Shown here piece after piece: positions 44,654-55,812 of a stretch of 64,000 bases of DNA (position 1 is its first letter; the number at the start of each line of letters is the position of its first letter). Source of the stretch: Candidatus Acididesulfobacter guangdongensis (GTDB lineage: Bacteria > SZUA-79 > Acidulodesulfobacterales > Acidulodesulfobacteraceae); contig SGBC01000002.1 in NCBI GenBank assembly GCA_004195045.1, forward strand, positions 186,001 to 250,000. The letters are read 5' to 3'. The notes beneath the pieces are model-generated. The model searched no databases, was not told where the DNA came from, and saw only the letters and a list, made by a program, of their open reading frames with translations. The translations under genes and the position numbers were made by a program.

Positions 44654-45493
44654 ATGAAAGAGCTTTTAGGTGCATTTAAAAGAAATAAATTGGCTTTAGT
44701 TTCGCTTCTGTTTATTTTATTAGTTATATTTGCTGCTATTTTTGCTCCTTATATATCACCTTACAACCCTGATAAAATAAATGTAAATGCTATACTTCAG
44801 CCTCCCAGCTTCACCCACTGGCTTGGAACCGACCAGCTTGGACGGGATGTTTTTTCCAGACTTATATATGGCAGCAGAATTTCAATAGAAGTAGGTTTTA
44901 TAGCAGTTTCTATTTCATTATTTATCGGAGTTATCACAGGCGCATTCTCCGGATATTATAGCGGATTGATAGACAGCCTGCTGATGAGGTTTGTTGATAT
45001 AATGCTGACGTTTCCCTCGTTTTTTCTTATTCTTGCTATAAGCGCTATATTAAAACCTTCAATCATAAATATTATGATAATTATCGGATTAACTTCATGG
45101 ATGGGCGTCGCAAGAATAGTAAGGGCGGAATTTATACAAAACAGACAGAAAGATTATGTTCTCGCCGCAAAAGCTTCAGGCGCTTCCGATCTGTACATTA
45201 TTTTTTCTGAGATTTTACCAAACTGCATAGCTCCGATATTAGTTTCGGCAACATTAGGCATTGCAGGGGCTATTTTAATTCAGGCATCTTTAGCGTTTTT
45301 AGGTATAGGAATCATGCCTCCTACTGCGAGCTGGGGCGGTATGCTCTCAAGGGGAAAAACATATATAATGATTGCCTGGTGGCTGACGCTGTTTCCGGGA
45401 CTTGCAATATTAATGACAGTATTGAGCTTTAATCTTATAGGCGAGGCGGTGAGAGACGCTCTTGACCCGAAAGTGAACAGGAGTTTAAGGTAA
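44654..45493 (+). CDS. Peptide/nickel-type ABC permease (DppC/OppC family)
   Basis: The 279-residue inner-membrane permease has the OppC-type N-terminus (LLGAFKRNKLALVSLLFILL, then FAPYISPYNP) and HWLGTDQLGRDVFSRLIYGSRIS. The EAA loop is DYVLAAKASGASDLYIIFSEILPN. The family imports di- or oligopeptides or nickel. Unusually, its DppB-type partner follows rather than precedes it, and no binding protein or ATPase gene is near, so the rest of the transporter must be elsewhere. Confidence 0.92.
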   Translation: MKELLGAFKRNKLALVSLLFILLVIFAAIFAPYISPYNPDKINVNAILQPPSFTHWLGTDQLGRDVFSRLIYGSRISIEVGFIAVSISLFIGVITGAFSGYYSGLIDSLLMRFVDIMLTFPSFFLILAISAILKPSIINIMIIIGLTSWMGVARIVRAEFIQNRQKDYVLAAKASGASDLYIIFSEILPNCIAPILVSATLGIAGAILIQASLAFLGIGIMPPTASWGGMLSRGKTYIMIAWWLTLFPGLAILMTVLSFNLIGEAVRDALDPKVNRSLR

Positions 45494-45561
45494 ATCTAAT
45501 ACAATATAATTTTATTTTGTTTAATCTAAGCTAATCTAATTTTATTTAACTTGATGAAGAA

Positions 45562-45616
45562 GGAAAAGGTGTCAGACACCTTTTCCGAGTAATAGTTTTC
45601 TATTGCGGGATTAAGG
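45562..45616. repeat. Palindromic repeat, solo unit C
   Basis: A perfect 25-base palindrome built from GGAAAAGGTGTC, A and GACACCTTTTCC (45562-45586) is followed by the repeat end CTATTGCGGGATTAAGG (ending 45616). It lies between the two permease genes. Confidence 0.9.
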
Positions 45617-45710
45617 ATATAATTTAGTCTGCCATATATAATCATTGTTATGATATGTTCTATTACATTTTATTAAATTCAATTAAATTTATTTAACTAT
45701 ATTCTCTTTT

Positions 45711-46682
45711 ATGGCTGTTTATATATTTAAAAGGTTAGTTTTTATGCTGCCTATTTTAATAGGCATAACCCTGATATCTTTTTTTGTTATTCATCTTGCT
45801 CCGGGTAATCCCCTTACCGAGCAGCTTGGCTTAAATCCGAAGGTATCAATGGGCGCAAGGCTTCAGCTAGCAAAATTGTACGGGTTAAACAAGCCTCTGA
45901 TATCTCAATATATCAGCTGGATTAAACGGATAGCTACGCTTAATTTCGGCAGGTCTTTTACCGCCGACCATGAACCGGTTATTAAAGAAATATCAAGAAC
46001 GATAGGTATAACCATATTGATAAATTCGCTTGCGCTTATTTTTATTTTTATATTCTCTATTCCAATCGGCGCTATTTCTGCGGTAAAACAAAATTCGCTA
46101 TTTGATAAAATATCTACTGTTATAGTATTCATCGGTTTCGCAGCTCCTTCGTTCTGGGTGGCTCTTCTACTTATAATTTTTTTTGGAATTAATTTGCACT
46201 GGCTGCCTATCGGAGGGATTACTTCATTAAATTACAGATTTTTATCTCCTGCGGGAAAAATTATAAACATATCTAAACATTTAATTATGCCTGTTTTTGT
46301 AGCCGGTTTTGGCGGTATAGCCGGACTTTCCCGATATTTAAGGGGTAACATGCTGGAAGTTTATAAAAGCGAATATATAACGACGGCAAGAGCTAAAGGA
46401 CTTAAAGAATATATTGTGGTATATAAACATGCTTTAAAAAATGCTTTAATACCTTTTATAACTATTTTAGGTTTAAGCGTACCCGGACTTATAGGAGGAA
46501 GCGTTATTATTGAAACTATTTTTGATATAAACGGCATGGGCAGGCTTTTTTACCAGAGCGTGTTAGCGCGTGATTATCCTACTATAATGGGCATACTCGT
46601 CATAGGAGCGGTGCTTACACTGCTCGGAAATTTAATAGCGGATGTTGCCTACGCCATAGTTGACCCCAGACTAAGGAAATAA
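45711..46682 (+). CDS. Peptide/nickel-type ABC permease (DppB/OppB family)
   Basis: The 323-residue permease has the DppB opening FKRLVFMLPILIGITLISF and HLAPGNPLTEQLG, the EAA loop EYITTARAKGLKEYIVVYKHALKNALIP, and the end RLFYQSVLARDYPTIMGILV...ADVAYAIVDPRLRK. It should pair with the upstream DppC-type permease. The two are separated by 217 bases that hold a palindromic repeat, so the repeat may have been inserted into the operon. No clear ribosome site. Confidence 0.92.
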   Translation: MAVYIFKRLVFMLPILIGITLISFFVIHLAPGNPLTEQLGLNPKVSMGARLQLAKLYGLNKPLISQYISWIKRIATLNFGRSFTADHEPVIKEISRTIGITILINSLALIFIFIFSIPIGAISAVKQNSLFDKISTVIVFIGFAAPSFWVALLLIIFFGINLHWLPIGGITSLNYRFLSPAGKIINISKHLIMPVFVAGFGGIAGLSRYLRGNMLEVYKSEYITTARAKGLKEYIVVYKHALKNALIPFITILGLSVPGLIGGSVIIETIFDINGMGRLFYQSVLARDYPTIMGILVIGAVLTLLGNLIADVAYAIVDPRLRK

Positions 46683-47079
46683 CCGGCAAGTCCTTTATGC
46701 AATGCGAAATAAATTAACAATTGAATAGGATAATAAAATGAGATATAATTTGAAGATGTATAAAAACGGTTAAGGCTGAGCTCTTGTTAACTGTTTAACA
46801 TATAAAAACGGTTAAGGCTAAGCTCTTGTTAACTGTTTAACATATAAAAACGGTTAAGGCTAAGCTCTTGTTAACTGTTTAACATATAAAAACGGTTAAG
46901 GCTAAGCTCTTGTTAACTGTTTAACATATAAAAACGGTTAAGGCTGAGCTCTCGCTGATTGTTTAACATATATCGTCCGTTTCGATTAGAAGAAATAGCA
47001 CCACGGCTGTGATGTTGTTTAAAAAATGGTAAAAAATGGCGTCGGTCACTAATTAACAATTAAAAAGAAGGAATTGAAA
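46683..47079. other. Spacer before the BamE-like gene
   Basis: More than half of this spacer is the 42-base tandem repeat at 46759-46968. The flank 46969-47060 is less AT-rich (CGTCCGTTTCG, CACCACGGCTGTG) but no gene was recognised. Confidence 0.5.
46759..46968. repeat. Five 42-bp tandem repeats
   Basis: Five contiguous 42-base units start TATAAAAACGGTTAAGGCT at 46759, 46801, 46843, 46885 and 46927. The middle three are identical; the first has one change and the last several. All frames contain stops, so it is not coding. Each unit has a GTTAA-CTGT-TTAAC mini-hairpin. There are no spacers, so it is not CRISPR. Confidence 0.97.
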
Positions 47080-47514
47080 ATGTATAAAAAAATACTGATT
47101 CTATTTACTATCATGGCGGTTTCTGCTCTTGCGCTTTCAGGGTGCGCTACCACGCGCAATATACAGGGCAGACCTATAATATCTTCTTCCGTTAATAAAA
47201 TAATTAACGGAGTTACCACAAAAAGGCAGATTCTTGCGATATACGGTCCGCCGCTGGCTATTTCAAAAAATATTCTCAAACCCGGTATTGAAACCTATAA
47301 GTACAGATTCAGATATAAAAAATATGTGCATATGGGAGACGAAATACTAACGTCCGCCACAAGAAAATTAACTGAAAAGCTGAATATAACCTTTAAACAC
47401 GGTATTGTTATCGCTCATAGTTTTACTACCCAAGGCAATATTTCATTAAGAAGAATATTGAAAAAGAAAAATACGTCGGGCGCTCAATCCCAGAATAGCG
47501 CTGATAACTATTAA
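47080..47514 (+). CDS. BamE/SmpA-like lipoprotein
   Basis: The product has a lipoprotein signal ending ALSGC (lipidated Cys at residue 22 from this start). It then shows VNKIINGVTTKRQILAIYGPP, which matches the I..G.T...V...lG.P pattern of the SmpA/OmlA/BamE fold. The later part is Lys/Thr-rich, with a disordered Ser/Gln/Asn tail. BamE assists outer-membrane protein assembly, but many unrelated small lipoproteins share this fold, so the function is not certain. ATG 47080 was chosen over TTG 47074, because AAGGAA is then at normal spacing. Confidence 0.75.
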   Translation: MYKKILILFTIMAVSALALSGCATTRNIQGRPIISSSVNKIINGVTTKRQILAIYGPPLAISKNILKPGIETYKYRFRYKKYVHMGDEILTSATRKLTEKLNITFKHGIVIAHSFTTQGNISLRRILKKKNTSGAQSQNSADNY

Positions 47515-47617
47515 CCTGTCAATCTGTTAGTCTATTAACTGTATTCGATATTAACGATAGGTGAGGTTAACCACCTGCGGATAAATCCGTAGGCTTGTAA
47601 AAGCAGGTTGATAAAGG

Positions 47618-47648
47618 AAAAAGGAAAAGGTGTCTGACACCTTTTTCA
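47618..47648. repeat. Palindromic repeat, solo unit D
   Basis: GGAAAAGGTGTC-T-GACACCTTTTTC, the core palindrome of the family with central T in place of A and one changed base in the right arm. Confidence 0.85.
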
Positions 47649-47700
47649 TTAACTGTATGCAATATTAACGATGGTGAGATGAAAGAAAGAAATTGAAGAA

Positions 47701-47756
47701 GGAAAAGGTGTCTGACACCTTTTCCGAGTAGATAACTTTATATTGCAGGATTAAGG
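47701..47756. repeat. Palindromic repeat, solo unit E
   Basis: Perfect core palindrome GGAAAAGGTGTC-T-GACACCTTTTCC (47701-47725), then GAGTAGATAACTTTATATTGCAGGATTAAGG-type end. It shares the central T with unit D, 80 bases away, so the two probably arose by local duplication. Confidence 0.9.
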
Positions 47757-47835
47757 TAACTGAGCGCAATACTGTATTGTATTATAAATAATATGTGCTG
47801 CAAATAAATTAACTAAAAAATGAGTCGAAATATTT

Positions 47836-48816
47836 ATGAAAATTAAATTTACAAAATTAGAAGGGGCAGGCAACGATTATATCTACATTGATGCCATTAA
47901 TGATTTGCCTGAAAATTTGGCTGATAGTTCAAATTTTTACAGGGAGTTGGCTGTTAAAATCAGCGACAGGCATTTCGGAGTCGGTTCAGACGGCGTAATA
48001 GCGATACTTCCTCCTGATATTGACAGAAAAAATGCTGATTTTAGAATGAGGATGTTTAATGCCGACGGTTCTGAAGGTGAAATGTGCGGAAACGGCATAA
48101 GATGTTTTGCAAAATATGTTTACGACCATAAACTCATTTCAAAAAATCAGATAAAAATAAATACGCTTGCCGGAATTAAAACTGTCAAGGTTTTTACCGG
48201 CAGCGGCGCAGACGGTTCTTCAAACGGTGCAGATTTAGTCGAATATGCCGCGGTTGAAATGGGAAAACCTGAATTTGAAAGCGCTAAAATCTCGGTAGAT
48301 ATTGACAAACCGGAAGTAATCGGCGAGATTATTAAAGCCGGAGACTCAGAATTTAAAATTAATTGCGTGTCAATGGGTAATCCGCATTGCGTAATATTTG
48401 TAAACGATGTTGATAATTTTAATGTAGGTTATTACGGTCCTCTGATAGAAAATAACACTTTGTTTCCAAAAAGGATAAACGTTGAATTTACCGAGATTAT
48501 TTCTAATGAATCCGTAAAGGTAAGAACGTGGGAAAGAGGTTCAGGGGAAACACTCGCATGCGGAACAGGCGCATGCGCAGTTTACAGCGTCATTAAAAAG
48601 ACTATAGGCATAAACGGCGCCGGCGGCATTAACAACAATAGCAGTATCAGCATTAATAGCAGTAATAATAGTGATAGTTGTGCCAATAATGCAGATTCGC
48701 TGAATGTGATTTTGCGCGGCGGTGTTTTGCAGATTGCAGGCGATATAAATAAATCTGTATTAATGACAGGACCGGCTAAAGAAGTTTTTTCAGGCTATTA
48801 TGATTTTGAATTTTAA
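47836..48816 (+). CDS. dapF: Diaminopimelate epimerase DapF
   Basis: The 326-residue product converts LL- to meso-diaminopimelate for peptidoglycan and lysine. The two catalytic cysteines are C84 (FNADGSEGEMCGNGIR) and C242 (ETLACGTGAC). FTKLEGAGNDYIYID at the start and NPHCVIFVND are also typical. Compared with the usual ~275 residues it carries an extra Asn/Ser/Ile/Gly segment (about 260-291: NGAGGINNNSSISINSSNN...) between two strands of the second domain. The gene overlaps the following slt gene by 17 bases. Confidence 0.96.
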   Translation: MKIKFTKLEGAGNDYIYIDAINDLPENLADSSNFYRELAVKISDRHFGVGSDGVIAILPPDIDRKNADFRMRMFNADGSEGEMCGNGIRCFAKYVYDHKLISKNQIKINTLAGIKTVKVFTGSGADGSSNGADLVEYAAVEMGKPEFESAKISVDIDKPEVIGEIIKAGDSEFKINCVSMGNPHCVIFVNDVDNFNVGYYGPLIENNTLFPKRINVEFTEIISNESVKVRTWERGSGETLACGTGACAVYSVIKKTIGINGAGGINNNSSISINSSNNSDSCANNADSLNVILRGGVLQIAGDINKSVLMTGPAKEVFSGYYDFEF

Positions 48817-51265
48817 GACATATCTGCATAATATTATATGTAATATATTGCGCAAAAAGGATAATTACAATAATAAATGTAATAAATCTATCATGAGTAA
48901 TTTGCATAAGCTGCACATTTTGCGTGATTTTAAAAATAAGATAGCTTTTCTTATAATAGTAAGTGTCGTGCATTTTTTGCTTTCCGCCGTTTTACTGAAA
49001 CAGGCGTCATCTTATCCTGTTATTTCAACGTTTCGAAATTCCGGCTCTCCGTCAATCTTAGAAAAACTTTCGGCGTATAAATACAGGCTTGGTAAAATTA
49101 TTAAAAAAAAAGAAAATTATAGAAAAGAAAATTATAGAAAAGAAAATTATAGAAAAGAAAACAAAAAAATCGACGTACTTAAAAAACATCATAGGCACTT
49201 AGAGATATTTAAAGAAGGATACAAGTTTTATAGAAACGGAAACTATAAGAAAGCAGCCGGTTTTTTCTGGCTTTATACCGATAAAAAAGGCAAGTTTCTT
49301 TACGATTATTCGTTATATTATCAGGGAGTTTGTTTTATGAAAACGCATAATTATCATAAAGCAGATTTTGTTCTTTCTAAATTAGTTCAGGATTATCCGC
49401 ATTTTATTTTCTATAAAAATGCAATTTTTTATCTTGCCGTTGCTATGTATAAAACAGGCTATTACAATGATGCTGCTTATAATTTCAAGCGGTTACTGAA
49501 AATTACGGAGGATAACCGTATAAGACCGTATAGTTATGGAAAAATTGCGGAGATTTATCTGATTAAACATAATTATAAAGAAGCAGAAGCCGCTCTTGCT
49601 AAAATTTATGTCAATTATCCATACTATTATAAGACCAACCATGTTTTTAATTTATTAGCGAAAATAAAAAATTTTAAAAAATTCGGCGGAAACGGGTATA
49701 GCGTATTTGCTCTGACACATAATCAGAAAGTTAAACGCGCTTTAAATTTATACTATGATTCTTATTTTAAAGAATCTGAGCAGACCATTGCGAATATAAA
49801 AGGGAACAGAGCCGAAATAATAAGGCTCAGGGATATGCTTAAGCTTAAAAGCCCCCGATTTTTAAATCAATTGGCAATCTTTAAATCGAATATAAAAACA
49901 GAGATAAAGAGATTTAAATCAAAAACAGAGGCTAAACGCGTTAAATATAAATATAAATATAGCGATAATTCTCAAAAAGTTAATCCTCACGGCGAAAATC
50001 TTTATAGATATCTTCATGAAATATGCTATCTAAAAGCCGACTATTTTTATTTGAATGCAAATGATAATAATACCGTTAAGTATTTAAATAAAATATTTTA
50101 TAAGTATGGATATTTAAATAAAAAAGAGACCGATATCTATCAGGATGTGGTATGGCAGAGAATATTAAACAATCTTAAGCGGAATGAGCTTGTCGAAGCT
50201 AGAAAAAAATTGCTTCAGTTGATTAAAATATCTCCGAAATCTTCTAATTATCCAAAATATCTTTTCTGGTACGGAATTGATTTAAAAAAATTGGGTTTAA
50301 CCGCGCATGCAAATTTTTATTTTGAAATGGCAAATGCGGTGGCGCCCCTGTCTTATTACGGAATTATGTCGGGAGTCGAACTTGGTCATGTTTTAAATTT
50401 TGAAAAGGCGCATTTAAAATTAAGCCGAAGCCGTTTAGAATTAAGCAAAAGACATCTTAATATAAGCAAAAAGCATTTAAAATCTATGCGCCTGAAGCTG
50501 AAGCTGAAGTATTCGGCAGGCAATGCGGATGCCGCAGCCGGTTATAGATTTTATAAATATTTTAGCAATATGCGGTCATATTATGTATTAAAAACTTTTT
50601 TAAAATTAAAACTATTTGCTCTTGCACAATATAAATTAAACAGGATTATAAAGTCTCATCAAACAAAAGACAATAAATTCTTTATAATTAAACTTATAAA
50701 TCTTTTTAGCAGATATAACGATTATAAAGATGCCGCTTCATTGAGCGATTTGTTGATTAAAAGCAAATTTTTAAGCAGGAAATATTTATACTTTTTATAT
50801 CCGAGACCTTTTTACGGTTATGCCGAAAAATATTCGGAAAGGTATAATGTTCCGGTAAATCTTATATATTCCATTATGAGGCAGGAAAGCCTGTTTGACC
50901 CTGTATGTTCTTCCGGCGCCGGAGCCATAGGTCTTATGCAGATAATATCGCCGACCGGCTATTATATAGCAAATAAGGTCGGATGTACCTATTTTAATCC
51001 GGATTATTTGTATCAAAGCGGTTTAAATATTAAGTTTGGTTCGTATTATCTCAGCTCTTTACTAAATGAATTCGCAAGGAAAAAGTATCTTGCCATAGCT
51101 TCTTATAATGCAGGTCCGGGCGCTGTCAGCTATTGGGAGAATAATAATCTGAGCGACGAGAACAGGCTGCTTTTTATAGAGAATATTCCGTATAATCAGA
51201 CCAGAAATTATGTTAAAATGGTTCTGAGAAATTACTATGTTTACAATGCGTTATATAAGAAATAA
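48800..51265 (+). CDS. Soluble-type lytic transglycosylase (Slt70-like)
   Basis: The 821-residue product has an N-terminal membrane/export segment (about 45-70), a triple KENYRKENYRKENYRKEN repeat from a 15-base tandem repeat, and a long helical superhelix with TPR-like units (about 130-680). The C-terminal SLT domain begins PVNLIYSIMRQESLFDP with catalytic E696, then GAGAIGLMQIISPTG and AIASYNAGPGAV. Slt enzymes cleave glycan strands in the periplasm. The start lies inside dapF; the next ATG inside the gene (48893, MSNLHKL) could be an alternative and would put the hydrophobic segment nearer the N-terminus. Confidence 0.9.
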   Translation: MILNFKTYLHNIICNILRKKDNYNNKCNKSIMSNLHKLHILRDFKNKIAFLIIVSVVHFLLSAVLLKQASSYPVISTFRNSGSPSILEKLSAYKYRLGKIIKKKENYRKENYRKENYRKENKKIDVLKKHHRHLEIFKEGYKFYRNGNYKKAAGFFWLYTDKKGKFLYDYSLYYQGVCFMKTHNYHKADFVLSKLVQDYPHFIFYKNAIFYLAVAMYKTGYYNDAAYNFKRLLKITEDNRIRPYSYGKIAEIYLIKHNYKEAEAALAKIYVNYPYYYKTNHVFNLLAKIKNFKKFGGNGYSVFALTHNQKVKRALNLYYDSYFKESEQTIANIKGNRAEIIRLRDMLKLKSPRFLNQLAIFKSNIKTEIKRFKSKTEAKRVKYKYKYSDNSQKVNPHGENLYRYLHEICYLKADYFYLNANDNNTVKYLNKIFYKYGYLNKKETDIYQDVVWQRILNNLKRNELVEARKKLLQLIKISPKSSNYPKYLFWYGIDLKKLGLTAHANFYFEMANAVAPLSYYGIMSGVELGHVLNFEKAHLKLSRSRLELSKRHLNISKKHLKSMRLKLKLKYSAGNADAAAGYRFYKYFSNMRSYYVLKTFLKLKLFALAQYKLNRIIKSHQTKDNKFFIIKLINLFSRYNDYKDAASLSDLLIKSKFLSRKYLYFLYPRPFYGYAEKYSERYNVPVNLIYSIMRQESLFDPVCSSGAGAIGLMQIISPTGYYIANKVGCTYFNPDYLYQSGLNIKFGSYYLSSLLNEFARKKYLAIASYNAGPGAVSYWENNNLSDENRLLFIENIPYNQTRNYVKMVLRNYYVYNALYKK

Positions 51266-51272
51266 GAAATGA

Positions 51273-53369
<2,097 letters not shown>

Positions 53370-53377
53370 AGAAAGAA

Positions 53378-53423
53378 GCCTGTCAAACGAAGTACGGCGA
53401 AGCTCGTTCGTTCATTGATAGGC
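53378..53423 (+). terminator. Hairpin after ligA
   Basis: GCCTGTCAA (53378-53386) pairs with TTGATAGGC (53415-53423) with one G-T pair, and inner CGAA/TTCG arms add to it. It lies 9 bases after the ligA stop. No T-run follows, so termination would need Rho or is weak. Confidence 0.45.
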
Positions 53424-53484
53424 AGTTTGCATGGATAATTTATTCAGTATATAATATATATAATATAATAGAGGTATGCCGTTT

Positions 53485-55104
53485 ATGAATAATTTTGCAA
53501 GAAATTTGAATTATATTAATCATCAATCTGGTCGTCATCAATCCGACAATCAATCTGAATCAAGTAAAAACCTGCTTGTTGCACCTATTACAGGTTCTAT
53601 AAATAATTCAAATTTAAGCGCTTTGGAGAGCGCAGATAATTTTAATATTTTTTCTAATAAATCCGATATGGCTGCAAAAATATATTCTGGAATATTAGTC
53701 GCTTTCGTATCCGCGCTGTTTTTGATCGTTTTTGCCGTAAAATCTTACGGTTTTTTGACCCCGCGTCTTACAAGCAATATTCCTGTAGGCGCTTTTCCTT
53801 ACGGCGTCGCTTTTGCCGCAAATTCTAATTATGCTCTTGTTGCCGATTCGGACAGCAATGACGTTTCCGTAGTCAGTATGGCTACAAAAGGCGTGGTTGC
53901 CTCAATAAAAGTCGGTTCTCATCCGGCAGGCGTCGCTATCAGTCCGTCTCTGGCGTTTGCATATGTCTGTAATGTCGCTTCGGGAAATATCAGCGTACTG
54001 AATATGTCAACATTGACTAAATCTCTAAACATATCCGTCGGCGGCGGTCCTGTCAATGTTGCGTTTACACCGAATTCAAAACTTGCTTTTGCTGCAAATA
54101 TAGGCAATAATCAGGTAGATGTTATCAATACGGTACAGAATGCCGTAACGAAGAGAATAAACGTAGGTAAATCTCCCTCGGGTATTGCTGTTTCTCCAAA
54201 CGGGAAAATAGCCGTTGTAACAAATGCCGGAGGTTCTACATTTACTGTTATAGATATATCTTCATTAAATATTATAAGGACAATCCAGACTGGAAAAAAT
54301 CCTACTTCGGTGGCATTCAGTCCTGCAGATTCGCCTAAACATTATATATATATAGCATCCGGAAAAGGTAACGCTATTTATGTATATAGGCAGAAAAATT
54401 TTGCATTTGTAAGAAAATTTAAAACGTTGACAGACCCCTCTTCAGTGGCGGTTACGCCCAACGGTATGATGCTTTTTGCGGTTAATTTTCAAAATAATGC
54501 CGTGACTATTTACAATGCCGTTCATTTTAATCATATAAAAACTATAAATCTTCCTAACGGACCCATTGCGGTAGCGGTCTCTCCAGACGGAACAGCCGCT
54601 CTGGTAACCATTACTTCTGCTTCAAGCGCCGCTTTCATAAGAATAAAAAAACCTGTAAGGATATATCCGGAAGTGACTGCCGCTTCTCCGGTAGTGCCTT
54701 CCGCAACGACATATCCTGCAACTACTTCAACTCAGCAGCCGGCTGCTGCAGTTTCTGCGAAAATTAATTATAGCAGTCAGCCTGCAGTTTCTTCGGAAGC
54801 GCCGGCTATTACGGCTCCGCCGTCGAATTATGTTCCTCAGCCTTTCGGCAAAGTTGCTACCGTTTATACCGGTAAAGGTCCGACTGCAGAAGCCATAACG
54901 CCTGACGGCAAATATCTTTATGTTATAAACACGCAGAGTTCTACCCTAAGTGTCATAGACGTTGCCAAAGATAAAGTCGTTAAGACGATAAAAGTCGGCG
55001 GTTATCCGGATGCCGTAAAAATTTCGCCGAACGGACATTATTGTTTTGTTGTTAATTCAAGTTCAAATACCGTAACCGTAATCTCAACCGGCAGATACTA
55101 TTAA
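53485..55104 (+). CDS. YVTN-type beta-propeller surface protein
   Basis: A polar cytoplasmic tail (about 60 residues, Asn/Ser-rich) and one membrane helix (about 70-95) anchor a seven-bladed YncE-like propeller. Blades read IPVGAFPYGVAFAANSNYALVAD, IKVGSHPAGVAISPSLAFAYV, INVGKSPSGIAVSPNGKIAVV, IKVGGYPDAVKISPNGHYCFV and so on. A Pro/Ala/Ser/Thr-rich linker (about 395-450) interrupts the propeller before the last two blades. Such proteins bind ligands or surfaces; the function is unknown. GAGGT lies nine bases before ATG 53485; an in-frame ATG at 53476 is too close to that site. Confidence 0.82.
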   Translation: MNNFARNLNYINHQSGRHQSDNQSESSKNLLVAPITGSINNSNLSALESADNFNIFSNKSDMAAKIYSGILVAFVSALFLIVFAVKSYGFLTPRLTSNIPVGAFPYGVAFAANSNYALVADSDSNDVSVVSMATKGVVASIKVGSHPAGVAISPSLAFAYVCNVASGNISVLNMSTLTKSLNISVGGGPVNVAFTPNSKLAFAANIGNNQVDVINTVQNAVTKRINVGKSPSGIAVSPNGKIAVVTNAGGSTFTVIDISSLNIIRTIQTGKNPTSVAFSPADSPKHYIYIASGKGNAIYVYRQKNFAFVRKFKTLTDPSSVAVTPNGMMLFAVNFQNNAVTIYNAVHFNHIKTINLPNGPIAVAVSPDGTAALVTITSASSAAFIRIKKPVRIYPEVTAASPVVPSATTYPATTSTQQPAAAVSAKINYSSQPAVSSEAPAITAPPSNYVPQPFGKVATVYTGKGPTAEAITPDGKYLYVINTQSSTLSVIDVAKDKVVKTIKVGGYPDAVKISPNGHYCFVVNSSSNTVTVISTGRYY

Positions 55105-55161
55105 TTTTAATTTTTTAATCCGGTTTAATTATATTAATTAAATTATATTTATATTAATTAA

Positions 55162-55200
55162 GGGCAGACGCCATTTTTCCATTTGTATTGGTATCTGCCC
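55162..55200 (+). terminator. Terminator after the YVTN gene
   Basis: GGGCAGA (55162-55168) pairs with TCTGCCC (55194-55200), and inner CCA/TGG add to the stem. ACTTTTTC follows. Confidence 0.65.
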
Positions 55201-55235
55201 ACTTTTTCATTAGACTATTTAATTAGACTAAGATA

Positions 55236-55392
55236 TTAACCCAACTTCACCGCTTTTATTATTCTAAAATTATAACTCATGGATATTATTTATATTTTAT
55301 TTTTTATTTTGTAGTCCCCATAGATATTTTTATTACCCCATGAATATAGTAATATCAATGTGCTGCTGATAATTATGGTGAAGTTTGGTTAA
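55236..55392. mobile_element. MITE-like element, copy 2
   Basis: A 157-base segment with ends TTAACCCAACTTCACC and GGTGAAGTTTGGTTAA. It is closely similar throughout to 9526-9681, including shared words TTATTATTCTAAAATTATAA and ATATAGTAATATCAATGTG. It is non-coding and its right end abuts, or shares TTAA with, the neighbouring palindromic repeat. Confidence 0.85.
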
Positions 55393-55577
55393 TTCTGTAA
55401 TAGAAAATATTTATGCATTTCTTTGCTCGGTTAAGCAAAATATAAGGAAAAGGTGTCAGATTAATTTTTTAGGTTAAGCAAAAGGAAAAGGTGTCAGATT
55501 TTATTTTTTTGCATATGGAGTAGCTCAATTAACAAAGAAAATATTTGCAAAAAAATTAATCTGACACCTTTTCCGAG
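55389..55577. repeat. Composite palindromic repeat, copy F
   Basis: Starts TTAATTCTGTAATAGAAAATA, then TTTGCTCGGTTAAGCAAAATA, a GGAAAAGGTGTCAGATTAATT half unit, a second GGAAAAGGTGTCAGATTTTAT half unit, and the closing AATCTGACACCTTTTCC. The doubled left arm suggests one repeat inserted in or recombined with another. Confidence 0.85.
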
Positions 55578-55772
55578 ATTTTCATCATAAATTCAAACAT
55601 AGCGCTCTATGCCCATTTAAATAATATATTCCTTCCAATTTCCGCATGCTTTTCTTTAGCTTTCGGTTTAGCCTTTAGCCTTTGCTTTTTTTAATCTTTA
55701 GCCTTTATCTTCTATGTTTTCCGTTTTTATTTAACTAATATTTAAATTATCAGGCAATAATAATTCGTAATC

Positions 55773-55812
55773 TGATTAAAATCATAAATAATTCATAATG
55801 TGATTAAAATCA
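55773..55812 (+). promoter_or_regulatory. Two FNR/CRP-family-like palindromes upstream of hcp
   Basis: TGATTAAAATCA occurs perfectly at 55773-55784 and 55801-55812, with centres 28 bases apart. TGAT-N4-ATCA is the core of FNR-type sites, and hcp genes are commonly controlled by CRP/FNR-family nitrosative-stress regulators (HcpR, DNR/FNR types). The sites lie about 255 bases before the hcp start, so the promoter would have to be distal or the sites act from upstream. Confidence 0.6.

Larger units (their letters stand above)
47515..47835. other. Spacer before dapF with repeats
   Basis: Contains ACCTGC/GCAGGT arms at 47573-47608 as a possible hairpin after the lipoprotein gene, and two units of the palindromic repeat family (47618-47648 and 47701-47756). 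No gene was seen. Confidence 0.5.

Noticed and set aside
46759-46968. CRISPR array
   Set aside because: The 42-base units are contiguous without spacers, and no cas genes are present.
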